The notes: a model not told the origin generated them from the letters alone. DNA of 64,000 nucleotides from Gloeopeniophorella convolvens (GCA_022496205.1 WTXD01000048.1:142412-206411); one strand, 5' to 3'; positions 11,698 to 24,218 are shown, numbered from the stretch's first letter. Numbers and translations are program-made.

Positions 11698-12188
11698 ATC
11701 TGCATACCTTCCATTATTCACACGCGCGCAGTCTTCGGAGCCCCACATACTCATACCTGTCGCGATTCAGAGGACTCCCAACAGAGCGCGATGGGCTTCG
11801 CACCTACAGTGGTATGAGATAACCGAACCAGGCTTTGGATCATGAATTGTAGTGCTCGGCATCGAAATGCTTATCTGCTGTGTCGAACGTAAAAAAAATA
11901 CAGCTGAGAGATCAGAAAGCGAGAGTAGACATTTAATTTTTTTGTCGTCGGAGCCGTACAATACAACTATAACCAGAAGATAACGGAAATCAAAAAGAAG
12001 CAAAGGCATTGTACGTCTGCTACAGTAAATTATAGAACCCAACAGTGAATAGGGTCAGGGATACACACCACTCCGCGCGAAACGTGACGGCGTCCAGCCC
12101 AAACGCTCTGCACTATACCACCAACCAACCAGATACCCTGGGTGCTAAGATATGACAGGACCTTCGTGTCCGAATCAAGGAGAGTGAT
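11698..12188. other. Convergent 3' spacer between B2 and A3
   Basis: Counterpart of 7300-7756, with the same ordered blocks, including TTTTTTTGTCGTCGGAGCC near 11938. No gene is visible. Confidence 0.6.
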
Positions 12189-14602
12189 TTAGGGCCCGGA
12201 CCAGCCAGCGGCGTCTTGGGCTCCATGGAGCAGCGATGTCGTAGAGGTCTCACCACGCTGAACCGTGAATGATGCGATAGGTGAGGACGAACGTGATGGC
12301 TCTGAAGTATCGTCTGACACATGGGATGGAGGTGACGCATCCACCATGGGTGCACCAGAACCTCGTGAGACGTTGGGGCTAATCGAAAGAATTGCAGAGG
12401 GTTCACAGGGAGGAGACGGGGAGGGGAACGAGGGGGCTACGGGCTGAGAGACCGGTGCGGCGTGAGCGTTGGTAAAGCCTTCATCGGATGGCGTTATGGT
12501 GGTATTGGGGCCCAGCGAAGAAGGGGGATTTTCAGGCGATGGATATGACTGGGGATCATGAGCACCAGGGAGTTGCATCCGCACTGTATGGCACTCGGGG
12601 TTCGGGCATGAAGGAAGAGCAGGCAAAGTGTCGGGTAAATCCACCTCGCGCCAGCGCCCACTTCTCCGTAACTGGAAGGGAAAAACTAGCTCCGGGTGCA
12701 AGGAAATGAAGAGGTTGTGCATGAATTCAAGGGCTTCGAGGCTGCTACGGCGACTCTGATCGTCGCTTTCGCTCGAATCGCCAAACTGCCTTTTTGCCAA
12801 GTCCACGACGGCATTCCAGACCTCGCAGAACTGTCGCTGCAGCTCGGGAAGTGTGTCCTCCATGAGAATATGTTTGTCCCCCTTAACCCGCCGAAGGTCT
12901 TGGCGATCGATGTAGCGTGGCGAAACAAAGAGGCTGCAGGACACAAAGTAGAGGAGATTTGCGACCGATAGGCTGTTGCCGTGGGAAATGTACTGCTGCA
13001 GGGTGTCTTCGGTGACGCGAAACTGGCGCATCATGGCAGGGAACCAGCGCTCATCGGACCGGCCAATGGACGCAGTGAATATGGCAGTGATATGCTGGGC
13101 CATGGCGGCGACGTTCTTGTCCTTGTTGTTGTCGGAAAGCAAATTGGCAAGGACACCATAGTTGATCCACTTGTGGTATGAGATTGATGAGTCGAGAAAA
13201 TGATAAAACGGTACAATCCGGGAGGGCACAAAGCTTCCAGCCTCAAAGGCTTTGACGCATAGAGCGCTCCTCCGCACCGCGACGTCTTCCGGTATCACAT
13301 CGGAAGACAATGAACGCTCCATGAACCCTATGATCATATCACTAAGTTCTGTGGCGGAGACGCCCTGCCTCATCAGAACCTCAGACGGGTTTATGATTGC
13401 CTCTGAACTATAGAAACCAGGAATACCGGCAACAAGTCGCTCGATCTCGTGGTCTTCGTCTAAAGTGAGAATGAACGATTGGATTGCCCTGGCGTCGATC
13501 TCCTGAGGCTGTTGTAGAGCGGCCCGCTTGACCTCATTGATCATGCCATACGAACGGTGGTTGAGGCGTCTTCTCCAGCGAGTGAAAAAAGCCATAAAGC
13601 CACCTTTTCCCATTAGTCGATTGTCCCAGATATCTAATAGACCCGCCGAGGTCCATGACCGTGGCGGTGGGGGTAGCTTGTAAAAGCAGGTGAGAATACT
13701 GAATACCGCTCGCTGGACCCCAACGTCGCAGAACCACAGCATAGTGGAGAGCGGCGTGTGGAAGGGACTGTCGTGGCAAATGAGGGGGATCAGGCTGGCG
13801 AACAGATACAAGCCGGCGGATGCAGAGATGCACGAAAGGGTTGCCTTGAAGACGACGTTGTTGATCCCGACAAGGAACACAGAGAGACCGGCGAAGAACA
13901 GAAAAACTGAGGCGTGGAGTAAGCCAGGGAGCGCCTCGACGACCGACGGGAGGTAAAACTTGTCGACGCCTTCCCTGAGGTAATTGCGGACGCGTGCGCG
14001 CTTGTGGAGAACATGGGCTGGTCTGGTGAGTCGAAGGTACCGGCGCGCCCACTGCTGCAGCAATGTTGCGAGGAGCGCGCAGGTGAGACTGATGATGAGA
14101 CTGAGGAACCACAGGACATTGACCCAGATGGCAGACGCGGACGGCGAGAAGGAGGAGGGATCGGGGAGTGGAGGGAGGGGGACGGAGGCGCTGCCGTTGT
14201 CCGCGACCTGGAGCTGGTAGAGACGGACGAGGTAGAAGGCGGATGTGTCTTGTGAGCTCTGGGTCAGGCTCTGAAGTGATATTCCCAAGAACGTCGCGAC
14301 AGTTGCAGAGAAGAGACCCGTCTGATAGAGGAATAAGTCATACGGAGATTCGAGAGCGACGAGGACGTACGAAAACGAGGATTCCATCGGCGTCGCCCTT
14401 CCAGCTCTCTGTCATCTTGTCATCGTCTTTCTCGGCCCTCTCCAGGAAGAATGAGAAAATCGCTCCGGATCCATCGGTGAAGTTGGTTTCTGGCTGGACT
14501 CTGCCAGGAGCACCTGACCCGTTGCGTGAGTTTATGTAGACCAGCCATGAATGAAGGGTACGCACTCTGTCCAGCAGCTTCCATCTGAATATACTCTGCC
14601 AT
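12189..14602 (-). CDS. DUF6535 membrane protein, copy A3 (intact)
   Basis: Exons 14566-14602, 14371-14513 and 12189-14321, with introns of 52 and 49 bp, give 770 residues in one frame. Exon 1 is MAEYIQMEAAGQ; exon 2 carries FSFFLERAEKDDDKMTESW and GDADGILVF. Exon 3 begins TGLFSATVATFLGISLQSLT, with the DUF6535 core WVNVLWFLSLIISLTCALL and QQWARRYLRLTRP (about residues 110-155), and two further hydrophobic hairpins to about residue 240. Then follow a cytosolic-type helical region (RAIQSFILTLDEDHEIERL) and a low-complexity S/P/T tail. An ATG inside exon 2 opens a longer-looking frame but is out of phase with the coding exon, so the upstream ATG was chosen. Function unknown. Its divergent neighbour is a dead phosphoesterase copy. 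Confidence 0.88.
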
Positions 14603-14888
14603 TATGGGCCCCTGCGAGAGTGGTAGTACTCAGCAAGGCGCGGTCCTTGAACCAGAACAGTACGGTTGGGAGTGAGGCTGCGCAATGCAGCTCAATGCGG
14701 CGTCATGGATCTGTTTCCGGACTCGGAAGCGAAATCGCGGTGCCGCACCGTCGACTGCCAGCGGAGCCCAGCGGTGCGCTCAACTCCCACCCTCCCCTCT
14801 TTCTTTATATTCCCATCCATCGCCACCGACGAACTTCGAATCTCCGAGTGGCACTCGTAGAACGCGAAATCACACCCGCTTAGCGTAA

Positions 14889-15760
14889 ATGGCGCTCCTC
14901 GACACGCGCAGACTCAGGACCGGCCGCCTCGTGCGCACATTCACGCCCGACCTGCTCATCGCCGCGCTCCGTTTCGCCTGGGTGGTCCTCATCATCTAGG
15001 GTGAAATCGGCGTGTCCTTCTTCGGGCTCTCCGGCTGTTGCTGACCCACGCCCGCGTTTGCGACGACCGCCCAGGTGCGCCCGCTTCTCCCTCCGCGCGC
15101 CCCTTCGGCTCACGCTCCCGCACGCAGATCACGACTCGCATCCTGCTTACAGTAGATGCGCAAGTCCCAGCGCGGCTCTAGGACGGGAAGACGCTCTCTG
15201 GCCTGTTCCGCGGGATGTATATGCGCCGCGCATGGGCCATGAGACGCCGGCTGCGTCTGCAGATGATCTCCTTCCTCGGGGACGTGCTCCCGCACGGGCG
15301 CGCGATCGAGTAGGACAAAGAGTGAGTACGCAGCTCTGTTCTCTACCTGTATGACATATTTGTTGAGTGCGTCCCACCCGCAGGTTCGAGTGCTACGTGC
15401 AGCACTCCTGCACAGCGCCGAGTCCAAAACATGCGGGCCGCTGCGCGAGCGCGGGATGATCCACCGGGGCCTCTGGAACGACTAGCAGAAGACACTCGGG
15501 AAGCAAAAGTCGCAATTCCCACTGGAGAGCTGCACCCCGCAGCCATCTTTGGGTACGCCCGCGCCATCCCTGCCACCCATGCACATCCACCGACGCCCGT
15601 CCGCAGCGCCGACGACAAGGAATACTGCGACCTCACGCACGCACTACCCTGTTCTGAAGGGCGCGCGATACACAAAGTCACGGCCAAGTCGTACTCGCAC
15701 GCGCGGCACATCACGCAGCCGGGTCTGCACCTCCTCACAGCTCCTCACCCTCTCTGCCAA
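14889..15760 (+). pseudogene. Ted1/Cdc1-like phosphoesterase, unit 3 (deleted inside)
   Basis: Exon 1 starts MALLDTRRLRTGRLVRTF, but TAG replaces the tryptophan codon of LIIWGEIG, and a second TAG replaces the serine of IESDEE. The start of exon 3 (YVQHS) runs directly into the exon 5 region coding SAESKTCGPLRERG, so most of exon 3, all of exon 4 and the start of exon 5 are deleted. Exon 6 is recognisable from SADDKEYCDLTHALP. It is non-functional. Confidence 0.8.
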
Positions 15761-16255
15761 CGGCAGATACGGTCCTGTCGTCTCGGAGGTGATGGAGCAT
15801 GGGTTAGTACCGTACTAGGGCTCGGTACTACTGTAACTCGGTGGCTTGTGTACTAGGATAGGCCCGGATAGCTCGGTGGGCGGCCGAGCTCGAGTCGCGG
15901 AACTTGTTCCGTGCTGCCGAAGCTTGTCCAAGATGCGTCGTGCCAGGACAGCGAAAGCAATGCACCCATTGATTGGCTGGGACGAACTCGAACACGTGAT
16001 ACCAGAGCTACCCGGAACTCGCGGCCCGAGAAAGCTGTCCAGTGGCTTACCGCGGTCGCTGTTGTACCGCTGGCCGCGAACTGCTTGTGCGCACAACATC
16101 CCTAGCAATGGAACATCTCCTCGAGCGCCGTTGCACCCCATTTGCCTTCCGGCCCCTCGCTCTAAATATGTCTCATAAATTCAACGTGGACTCGCCTCGA
16201 GGCTTCTTCCCCATCACACCTAACCCCGCTTTTGATATTTGACCGGGACCACGCA
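15761..16255. promoter_or_regulatory. Upstream region of DUF6535 copy B3
   Basis: The block from about 15960 (CCATTGATTGGCTGGGA) through CTAGCAATGGAACATCTCC to the lost start at 16256 recurs upstream of B1 and B4. Its position and conservation suggest the B-gene promoter and leader. ATTGATTGG contains a CCAAT-type core on the opposite strand. Promoter function is inferred only. Confidence 0.4.
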
Positions 16256-17760
16256 GTGTCGCTGTTGCAAGCTGGAGGCGGACAGGTGATCCCTGCCTCT
16301 GTCGACCAGGTTCGTGTTCGCTGCCTCATAGCTCCATATGGTAAATTCCTCATAGAATTAACAATAGCAATGCCGCCGTACCGTCATACGGTGCTCCTGG
16401 CGTCCCTGCGTTCAGCCAACAAGAGAGTAACTTCGTATACGGGTCCGGGCTCATTTTCACCATGTATCTCGAGAAGGCTAGGAAGGAAGACGACAGGATG
16501 GCTGAGAACTGGAAAGGCGACGTAGACGGCACCCTTGTATTCGTGCGTCTCTGTGTGTCTCCTTGTACCTCACCGCATAGATCAACAACCATTATCCTAC
16601 GTAGACGGACCTTTTCTCCACCACTGTCGCGATGTTCATCGGGATTTCACTCCCGAATCTCACTCAGCACTCTCGGGTTGCATCGGCCTTCTACCTTGCG
16701 CATCTCTACCAACTTTCTGCGCAAGATGGCGCCAATGGTCCAGCTCCCATCAACCTTCCCCGATCCCTCTTCCTTCTCCTCATTGTCGTCCGCCGTCTGG
16801 GTCAACGTCCTCCCGTTTCCCAGTCTTGTCATCAGCCTCACGTGCGCGCTCCTCGCAACGCTGCTCTAACAGTGGGCGCGTGGATACCTTCGACTTACGA
16901 AGCCACCATATGCCCTCACGAGCGCTCCCGGATCCGCACGTTCTTAAAGGTGTCGGCAAAATTGGTCTTCCGTGGGTTGTTCCAGCACTTCTTGGGTGGC
17001 CCCACATCTCGACTTTCTTTTTCTTCGCCGGTCTTTCCATATTCATCTTTGGCATCAATCATACCGTCTTCGGGGCCATTGTATCCTGCATATCTGCATG
17101 CACCGGTCTTGTTCTTCCTTGATGCCACTCTTCCGCCGTGATAGCGCCTACTACACGCCGCTTCCTGGACTCAAGGTCTTCGACAGCACGCTGACACGCA
17201 CGAACGTGGTTCGGTGACTCCGACGGGGATGATCATCGCCGTGATGCCTCTCTCCCAATCGTTGAGCGCCTCGCCGAAGCTACTCACACATCCGCAGTGG
17301 GCTCACGGTCCCGTCCGGACCCCGGACACTTGTCGGATGACCCCAATTACGACTGTCCTCCGTCTATCGTGGCTCCGCCCTGCGATAGATATAGCAGGCC
17401 AGGATCTTTCCCGGAACCGAGGCCCTCCCGGTCCCTCTTCCACCAGAATCCCAGCTCGACATCACGACGCCTTCCGCCGACCTCACTTACCATCGTGACG
17501 TTTCGCTGTTTAGCGGCCTTCCGCAGACTTCGCCCTCATCGAGGACGCTGCACCTCTTCCTAATGGTTCTGTGACTCCGCGCTCATCCGCCGTGACGTTT
17601 CCCGGTCATGCGAATCAACACTCATCTGCATCAACAGGCTCTCGTGCGCACTCCGAACCCCCGCTCCCCGGCCACGACTGATGTCATCGCTCTCGACCTC
17701 ATTACCCCCCGCAGTTCCCGACTTTCTACTGTACATGATGATTTGCAGTTACCTGTCTAC
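16256..17760 (+). pseudogene. DUF6535 copy B3 (broken)
   Basis: The start codon position of the B family reads GTG (16256) where B4 has ATG. Exon 2 retains GSGLIFTMYLEKARKED and DVDGTLVF. Exon 3 retains SAVWVNVLPFPSLVISLTCA, then TAA interrupts ATLLQQWAR, and several frame changes follow. The soluble middle region is missing and the S/P-rich tail is present near 17360-17760. Confidence 0.8.
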
Positions 17761-18257
17761 GGTATCAAGTCACCGATACGTATGTCTTTCATTATCCGCG
17801 TGCGCACCCCTGTTTTCGAAACATACTTGTACTTGTCGCGATCCGGACACTCACAACAGAGCGCAGTGGGCTTCGCGTTCACAGTCATATAAGATAACTG
17901 ATCTGGGCTTTGGACGATGTATCGTAGTACTCGAAATCGAACTATTCATCCGCTACATCGAACAGAAACAACATACAGCTTGCTAGAGATTAGAAAGCAG
18001 TGTGGACATGCATTTTTTTGTCGTCGGAACCGTACAGTACAACTATAGCTAGAGAATAACACGGATCGGAAAGAAGTAAAGGTAGCGTACTCTACGATTA
18101 CTACAACAGTTCATGAACCCCAATGGCGAGTAGGGTCAGGGAAACACACCACTCGGTGCGAAACGTAAGAACGCTCAGCCCAAACGCTTTGCACTGCACC
18201 ACCAATCAGATTGGAGAAGCCTGAGCACTTAAACGCGACAGGACCTTCGTGGCCGTA
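17761..18257. other. Convergent 3' spacer between B3 and A4
   Basis: Counterpart of 7300-7756 and 11698-12188, sharing the CTGTCGCGATCCGGAC block and TTTTTTTGTCGTCGGAACC near 18012. No gene is visible. Confidence 0.6.
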
Positions 18258-20692
18258 TCAAGGGGAAGGGTTTAGTGAGCCGGCCAGTCCAGCGGGTCCT
18301 TGGCTTGCGTGGACCAGTGATGTCGTAGATAACTCTGCATGCTGGACCGTGGATGACGCGACAGGTGAGGATGAACGGGATGGCTCCGCAGCATTGTCTG
18401 ACACGTGGGATGGAGTTGACGCATCCATAACGGGTGCACCGGAATCTGGTGAGGCGGGGCCAATCGGGGGTGTTGCAGAGGATTCGTGGGGAGTCGATGA
18501 AGAGGAGACCGAGGGAGCTGTGGGCTCAGCGCACGGTATACCGTGTGCGTCGGTAGTACCTTCATCAAATGGTGGTGAGGTGGCATTGGATGCGGATGAA
18601 GAAGGGGGATTGTCGTGCGAGGGATGTGATTGGCGATCATGAGTATCAGGGTGTTGGATTCGCGCGGTATGGCACGCGGGGTCTGGGCATGAAGGAAGAG
18701 CGGGTAAAGTGTCGGGCAGCTCCACCGTACCGAAGGGCCTAGTTCTCCGTATATCGAAGGGAAAAGACAGTTCCGGGTGCAAGGAAATGAAGAGGTCGCG
18801 CATGAAGTCAAGGGCTTCGATGCTGCTACGGCGACGATCGTCGCTTTCGCTCGAATCGCCAAACTGCCTTTTTGTCAAGTCCACGACATCATTCCAGACC
18901 TCGCAGAACTGTTGCTGCAGCTCGGGGAGTGTGCCCTCCATGACAACAAGTTTGTCCCCCGCGACCGACTTGAGGCTTAGGCGCCAGATGGAGTGTTGTG
19001 AAACAAAGAGGCGGTGACGCACAAAGTAGAGGAGATTCGCGAGCAATAGGCTGTCGCCATGTGAAATATACCACCGAAGTGTGTCCTCAGTAACGCCAAA
19101 CTGGCGCATCATCCCAGGGAACCAACGCTCATCGGCTCGGCCGATGGACGCGGTAAACCTGGCAATGATGTAGTGAGCCTCGTTGGCAACAGCCTTGTTG
19201 TTGCCATTGTCGGCAAGGATACTGGCCACGACTCCGAAGTTGATCCACTTGGGATTTGAGTAGATTTCGCTAATTTGGTATTGAACAAGAGTAATCCAGG
19301 AGGGAATAAGGCTTCCAACCTCAAAGGCCTTGACACATAGAGCGCTCCTCCGTATCGCTACGTCCTCCAGTATCATATCGGAAGATAATGAACGCCCCAT
19401 GAACCCCAGGATCATATCACCAAGCTCTGTAGCGGAGATGCCCCACCCCATTAAAACCTCAGACGGGTCTTCCATTGCCTCTGAACGACAGAAACCAGGA
19501 ATGCCGGCAACAAGTCGCTCGATCTCGTGGTCTTCGTCTAAAGTGAGAATGAACGATTGGATTGCCCTGGCGTCGATCTCCTGAGGCTGTTGTAGAGCGG
19601 CCCGCTTGACCTCATTGATCATGCCATACGAACGGTGGTTGAGGCGTCTTCTCCAGCGAGTGAAAAAGCCATAAAGCCACCTTTTCCCATTAGTCGATTG
19701 TCCCAGATATCTAATAGACCCGCCGAGGTCCATGACCGTGGCGGTGGGGTAGCTTGTAAAAGCAGGTGAGAATACTGAATACCGCTCGCTGGACCCCAAC
19801 GTCGCAGAACCACAGCATAGTGGAGAGCGGCGTGTGGAAGGGACTGTCGTGGCGAAAGACGGGGATCAGGCTAGCGAACAGATACAAGCCGGCAGATGCG
19901 GAGATACACGAAAGGGTTGCCTTGAAGACGATGCTATTGATCCCGACGAGGAACACCGAGAGACCAGCGAAGAATAGGAAAACGGAGGCATGGAGCAAGC
20001 CGGGTAGCGCCTCGACGACCGACGGGAGGTAAAACTTATCAACGCCTTCCTTGAGGTAATTTCGGATGCGTGCGCGCTTGTGGGGAACAAGGGCCGGTCT
20101 GGTGAGTCGAAGATATCGTCGCGCCCACTGCTGCAGCAGCGTCGCGAGAAGTGCACAGGTGAGACTGATGACGAGACTGAGGAACCACAGGACATTGACC
20201 CAGATGGCAGACGCGGACGGCGAGAAGGATGAGGGATCGGGGAGCGGAGGGAGTGGGATGGAGGCACTGCCATTGTCTGCGGCCTGGAGCTGGTAGAGAC
20301 GTGCGAGGTAGAAGGCGGATGTGTCTTGGGAGTTCTGGGTCAGGCTCTGGAGAGATATTCCCAGGAACGTTGCGACGGTTGCAGAGAAAAGACCGGTCTG
20401 GTGGCGAGAAATTAATAACTTGTCATGCGGGGACTCGAGAGCGGTGAGAACGTACGAAAACAAGGATTCCATCGGCATCGCCTTTCCAGCTCTCAGTCAT
20501 CCTGTCATCATCTTTCTCGGCCCTCTCGAGGAAGAATGAGAATATCGCTCCAGATCCGTCGGTGAAGTTAGTTTCTGGCTGAACTCTGCCAGGAGCATCT
20601 GACTTATTGCGTGAGTTTATGTAGGCCAGCCATGGGTGAACGATACTCACTCTGTGCAGTAGGCATTGGGCCCATCTCATATTCTGCGACAT
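18258..20692 (-). pseudogene. DUF6535 copy A4 (three single-base losses)
   Basis: The organisation is as in A3, but three single-base deletions break the frame. One is in exon 1 near 20680 (TCGATATTC in A2 reads TCATATTC). The second is in a G-run near 19744 (five G in A3, four here). The third is in an A-run near 19665 (six A in A3, five here). Before and between the lesions the protein is fully recognisable: TGLFSATVATFLGISLQSLT, the WVNVLWFLSLVISLTCALL core, and an open 3' half to the stop at 18258. Because two of the losses lie in homopolymers inside a tract otherwise identical to A3, sequencing or assembly error cannot be excluded; the gene could then be intact apart from exon 1. Confidence 0.75.
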
Positions 20693-20944
20693 TATGTACC
20701 TTGCGATGGTGGTGGCGCTAAGCAAGGCGCAGTCCTTGTACCAGAACACGTGTTGGGAGCGAGACAGCGCAATGCGGCCGTGGGTTTGTTTCGGAAGCGA
20801 AATCGCGGTGCACGATCGATGTCGCCTGCCAGCGGTGCGCTCAACTCCCACATAGCGCACACTGGCACTCCCCAGGCCTCCTTCGTTCCTATTCCCATCC
20901 ATCGCCACCCTCGCAGAACCGAAACACGCATCCGCTCGGCGTGA

Positions 20945-22420
20945 ATGGCGCTCCTCGACACGCGCAGACTCAGGACCGGCCGCCTCGTGCGCACCTTTGC
21001 GCCCGACCCGCTCGTCGCCGCGCTCCGTTTCGCCTGGGTGACTCTCATCATCTGGGGCGAAATCGGTGTATTCCTCTACGCGCTCTCCGGATGCCGCTGG
21101 CCCACACCTGCATTTGCGATGGCCGCCCGGGTGCGCCTGCTTTGCTCCTTCCGCGCACCGCTCCGGCTCACATTCTCACACGCAGGACACGACCCGCATC
21201 TTACTTATTTCCGACGCGCAGGTCCCCGCGCCGCCCCTGGACAGGCAGACGCTCCCCAGCGTGTTTTGCGCGATGTGTATACGCCGCGCGTGGGTGGTGA
21301 CGCGTCGTCTGCGCCCTTAGACGGTGTTCTTTCTCGGGGACATGCTCACGCACGGGCGCGCGATCGAGTCGGACGAAGAATGAGTTCGCAGTTCCGTTCT
21401 TTACCTGAACATCATTTTTTCCGAACGCGTCCCACCCACGAATTCGCGACATTTTCACGGCTTCTTCCCACTCGATGCCGGAGTCGAGGTGCGATACATC
21501 CCAGGAAACGCGGATGTCGGGTGCGTCCGTCCTCTGCTCTTCCAATGCGCTATCCTGACATGAACATACACCAGCCCCGGCGTGTTGAACGCGTTCAGCA
21601 AGCCCGTCCGCCAGTGCTACGAGCGCCATTTTGGCGCGTGAACCAACACCTGTCGGTAACGAAGCGCTCGCTGGTGTTGCTCGCCACGCCCGGGATTGTT
21701 GACGAGGATTAAAAATCGCGTGGGGCACAGCACATCGTTGAGGAGCGGATCACGATGCGCGATGGCGCGATGGAGTTTGTCAAGGATCTTGCTGCAGGTG
21801 CATTCTGCCGCCGTGTTGCGCAGCGCGCCGCTCATGCGCCATAGACGGGCAGCAGGGTCCAGTGATGTTGTTCAGTCACGTCCCGCTGTACCGCGCCGCG
21901 CCGGAGGGGTGGGCGCTGCGCGAGCGCGGGACATTACATCGCGACGTCGGGCACGGGTGGCAGAAGAAGCTCGGGAAGAAGACGTCGCAGTTCTTGCTCG
22001 AGAGCCTGCGCCCCGCGGCGGTCTTCAGGTACGCCTGCGTCATCCATCCCATGCACACCCGCCGACACCCTCCCGCAATGCAGACGACAGGGATTACTGT
22101 GACGTGGCGCGCGCGCTGCCCACCGCCGACGGGCATACGATCGCCATCCACGAAGTCACGGTCAAGTCGTACTCGCCCGCGCGGCACATCATGCACGCAG
22201 GCCTGCACCTGCTAGCCCTCTCCGCGGATGGCGCACACCGGACACGCCCGTACAGCTGTGCGTCTCTGCGGCATGCGCGATGGCCCCCGTGCTGCCGCTC
22301 GCGCATGCACGCCGCGCAGCCATCGCCGCGCGGCTGCGCCTCGCGACCACCTCGCCGCGCTGCTGCGCCGCGCCGTCACCGTCCCGCCTCGGCCCAGTCG
22401 GCCGTACGCATAGTCGAACA
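20945..22420 (+). pseudogene. Ted1/Cdc1-like phosphoesterase, unit 4 (broken)
   Basis: Exon 1 is open and almost identical to the intact copy (MALLDTRRLRTGRL, then FAWVTLIIWGEIGV). Exon 2 has the same TAG before the GDML motif as unit 2 (CCTTAGACG). Exon 4 ends in GIVDED followed by TAA, where the intact copy continues DEDYNRVGH. Exon 5 (LFSHVPLYRAAPEGW) and exon 6 (ADDRDYCDVARALP) are recognisable. The C-terminal membrane region is out of frame. Confidence 0.8.
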
Positions 22421-22479
22421 TACCCCCTCGGTACTATGCGTGCATCGTAGGCGCGGGCCACAGCACCTCGTGCGGGCAG

Positions 22480-22760
22480 CTCTGGGCCGCCGCACAAGCG
22501 CGGGTCGCGTACGATTCACGCAGCGTCGGCCAGGGCTGACAGAGGACGTTTGGCAAGCAGACATTGTGGTTCCTGCTCGAGAGCCTACGCTGCGCTGCGC
22601 CTCCTCCGCCCGACGCCCTGCGGGCCCGCAGTGTCGACGACGAAGGCGGCTGCAACGTAACGCACACGTTTCTGCACACGATGCACGAGATTATGGTCAG
22701 ATCCTACTCGCGCGAGCTGTGCCCCGCACAATGCGTGTCGCACTGCTCTTCTCATGGGAT
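22480..22760 (+). pseudogene. Second, partial phosphoesterase tail in unit 4
   Basis: Diverged copy of the exon 5 end and exon 6 start, with a stretch like WFLLESLR, then SVDDEGGCNVTH and EIMVRSYS. It matches the extra tail at 5025-5373 of unit 1, including the trailing GTGTCGCACTGCTCTTC. It has no upstream exons and no open frame. Confidence 0.6.
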
Positions 22761-23252
22761 GCGCCCGCGTGATACAACTATCGTACCCATTCTTCCCGAG
22801 CCCAATGGCAGTGATGCCCTCACCAATGACCGCATGCTACATTGGTACTGTGGATCAAGGCCTCGTGCAAGCTCGAATTCGGCCCTGTCATCTCGGAGGT
22901 GATGGAGCTACATGGGGTGGTATCATACTGGGGCTCGATGATACCGTAACCCGGTGGCTTGTGTACTAGGATGGCGGGGCCGGGATAGCTTGGTGGGCGG
23001 CATGGGCGGTGGCGTTGGCAACGGAGAACATGGCGTTGGAGGGAATGGAGTGCGAGGCGATGTGCAGACCCAGGGTCGAGCTCTAGTCGTGGAACTCGTG
23101 GAGAGCAATTCGTCTATTGATTGGCTGGGAAATTATGCACGTGATACCTGAGCCATCCGCAACTTGCGGCCCGAGCAAGCTGCCCAATCATAGTACACGG
23201 CCTACCGCGGTCGCTGTTGTACCGCTGGCCGCGAACTGCTTTGCGCACAATA
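22761..23252. promoter_or_regulatory. Upstream region of DUF6535 copy B4, interrupted
   Basis: Counterpart of 15761-16255. It includes ATTGATTGGCTGGGAAATT near 23116 and ACCGCTGGCCGCGAACTGC near 23221, then is interrupted by a transposon at 23253 and resumes at 24219 with TCCCTAGCAATGGAACATC. No gene lies in it. Confidence 0.45.
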
Positions 23253-24218
23253 CTATCGCGGACCGGGATATGCACAGGACCGGGAAATGCACATTTCAGA
23301 AAGATCGGCCCCGCGCACAGAATTGGCTGCATAGAATCTCTTAGTCTTTTTACACAATGTCTATATCTATACATTCTACGTTGTTGTGAAGTTTGGAGTT
23401 GATTGAGCACCTGGATGATGCTGGGGAAATCTGTGTTTCCAGGACATTGATGTGCACAGTCATCAATCCTCCAGGAACAAGGGAGCCAATCACTTATATT
23501 CCATGAAACTTGGTATGTGAAATGAACTAATACATATCTACTTTACCTGCACTTTTCGTGTCGTGCATATGGGCAGAACATCGTGTACAAGAGGCTTTCT
23601 TCTGGAGGGGCTGTAAGCGTGACAGGGGTGATTCAAGCTCCGCCACCGGAGCGCGTGAACGACGCGCTGCAGCGCGCTACGCAAATGTGCATCAGTGGGT
23701 CCTGGTCCATGATACAGCGGATTGCAAAACGATAGGCCCCTTTTGGACTTTTTACACACACAGCCGGAGTCTAGCGGGGATCGGAACTATCACCAGGCAG
23801 CAGGAATCGTCCAATCACATTTGCCCGCGCGCCCATTAGCCAAGCATGACTAATCAAAATGAGTGCGCTTACAGGCGGACCTTCCATCTTGGGCTCGATG
23901 GGGATCAAACGCCTGCGTGTGTAAACGGTCGAGAAAGGGCCTAAGATTATGCGATCCGCTGTAAGATCCAATCTATGAGTGGTCGGCAGTCCGGCAAGCG
24001 TGACGGTTCGTGACAAGCGCGCACTCTTGCAGGCACTTTTGCCTCGACTTCGGCTTCGTCCTGGCACACTCAGATCTTAGTAAAGAAATTTGAAACTTGG
24101 TATATACACAAGAAAGATATCAGGGAAGGTAAATGCAGAGTTTCAAGGGAATATGTGAAGGATTGACCCAGAAGGACCGGGAAATGCACATCCATGTGCA
24201 TATCCCGGTCCCCGATAG
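23253..24218. mobile_element. 966-bp TA-flanked inverted-repeat transposon
   Basis: The ends are inverted repeats: CTATCGCGGACCGGGATATG on the left matches the reverse complement of the right end, with GGACCGGGAAATGCACA repeated just inside each end. TA flanks both sides (23251-23252 and 24219-24220). Unit 3 provides the empty site: GCGCACAACATCCCTAGC, against GCGCACAA plus TA, element, TA, TCCCTAGC here. TA duplication fits the Tc1/mariner group. No transposase frame is visible, so it is a non-autonomous or decayed copy. A second element sits inside it (23715-23961). Confidence 0.8.
23715..23961. mobile_element. 247-bp MITE with CAGCGGAT termini, TA-flanked
   Basis: Terminal inverted repeats CAGCGGATTGCAAAAC and the reverse complement of GATTATGCGATCCGCTG, flanked by TA on both sides. 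It is nested within the 966-bp transposon. A second copy at 47318-48970 has the same ends, orientation and interior (246 bp after removing a later insertion and its duplicated site). No coding capacity. Confidence 0.85.

Noticed and set aside
14338..14400. In-frame-looking ATG at the exon 2/3 border of the A-type DUF6535 genes as the start codon
   Set aside because: It lies in the intron frame, out of phase with exon 2. Using the upstream exons gives a continuous protein with the conserved GILVF-TGLFSATV join in every copy.
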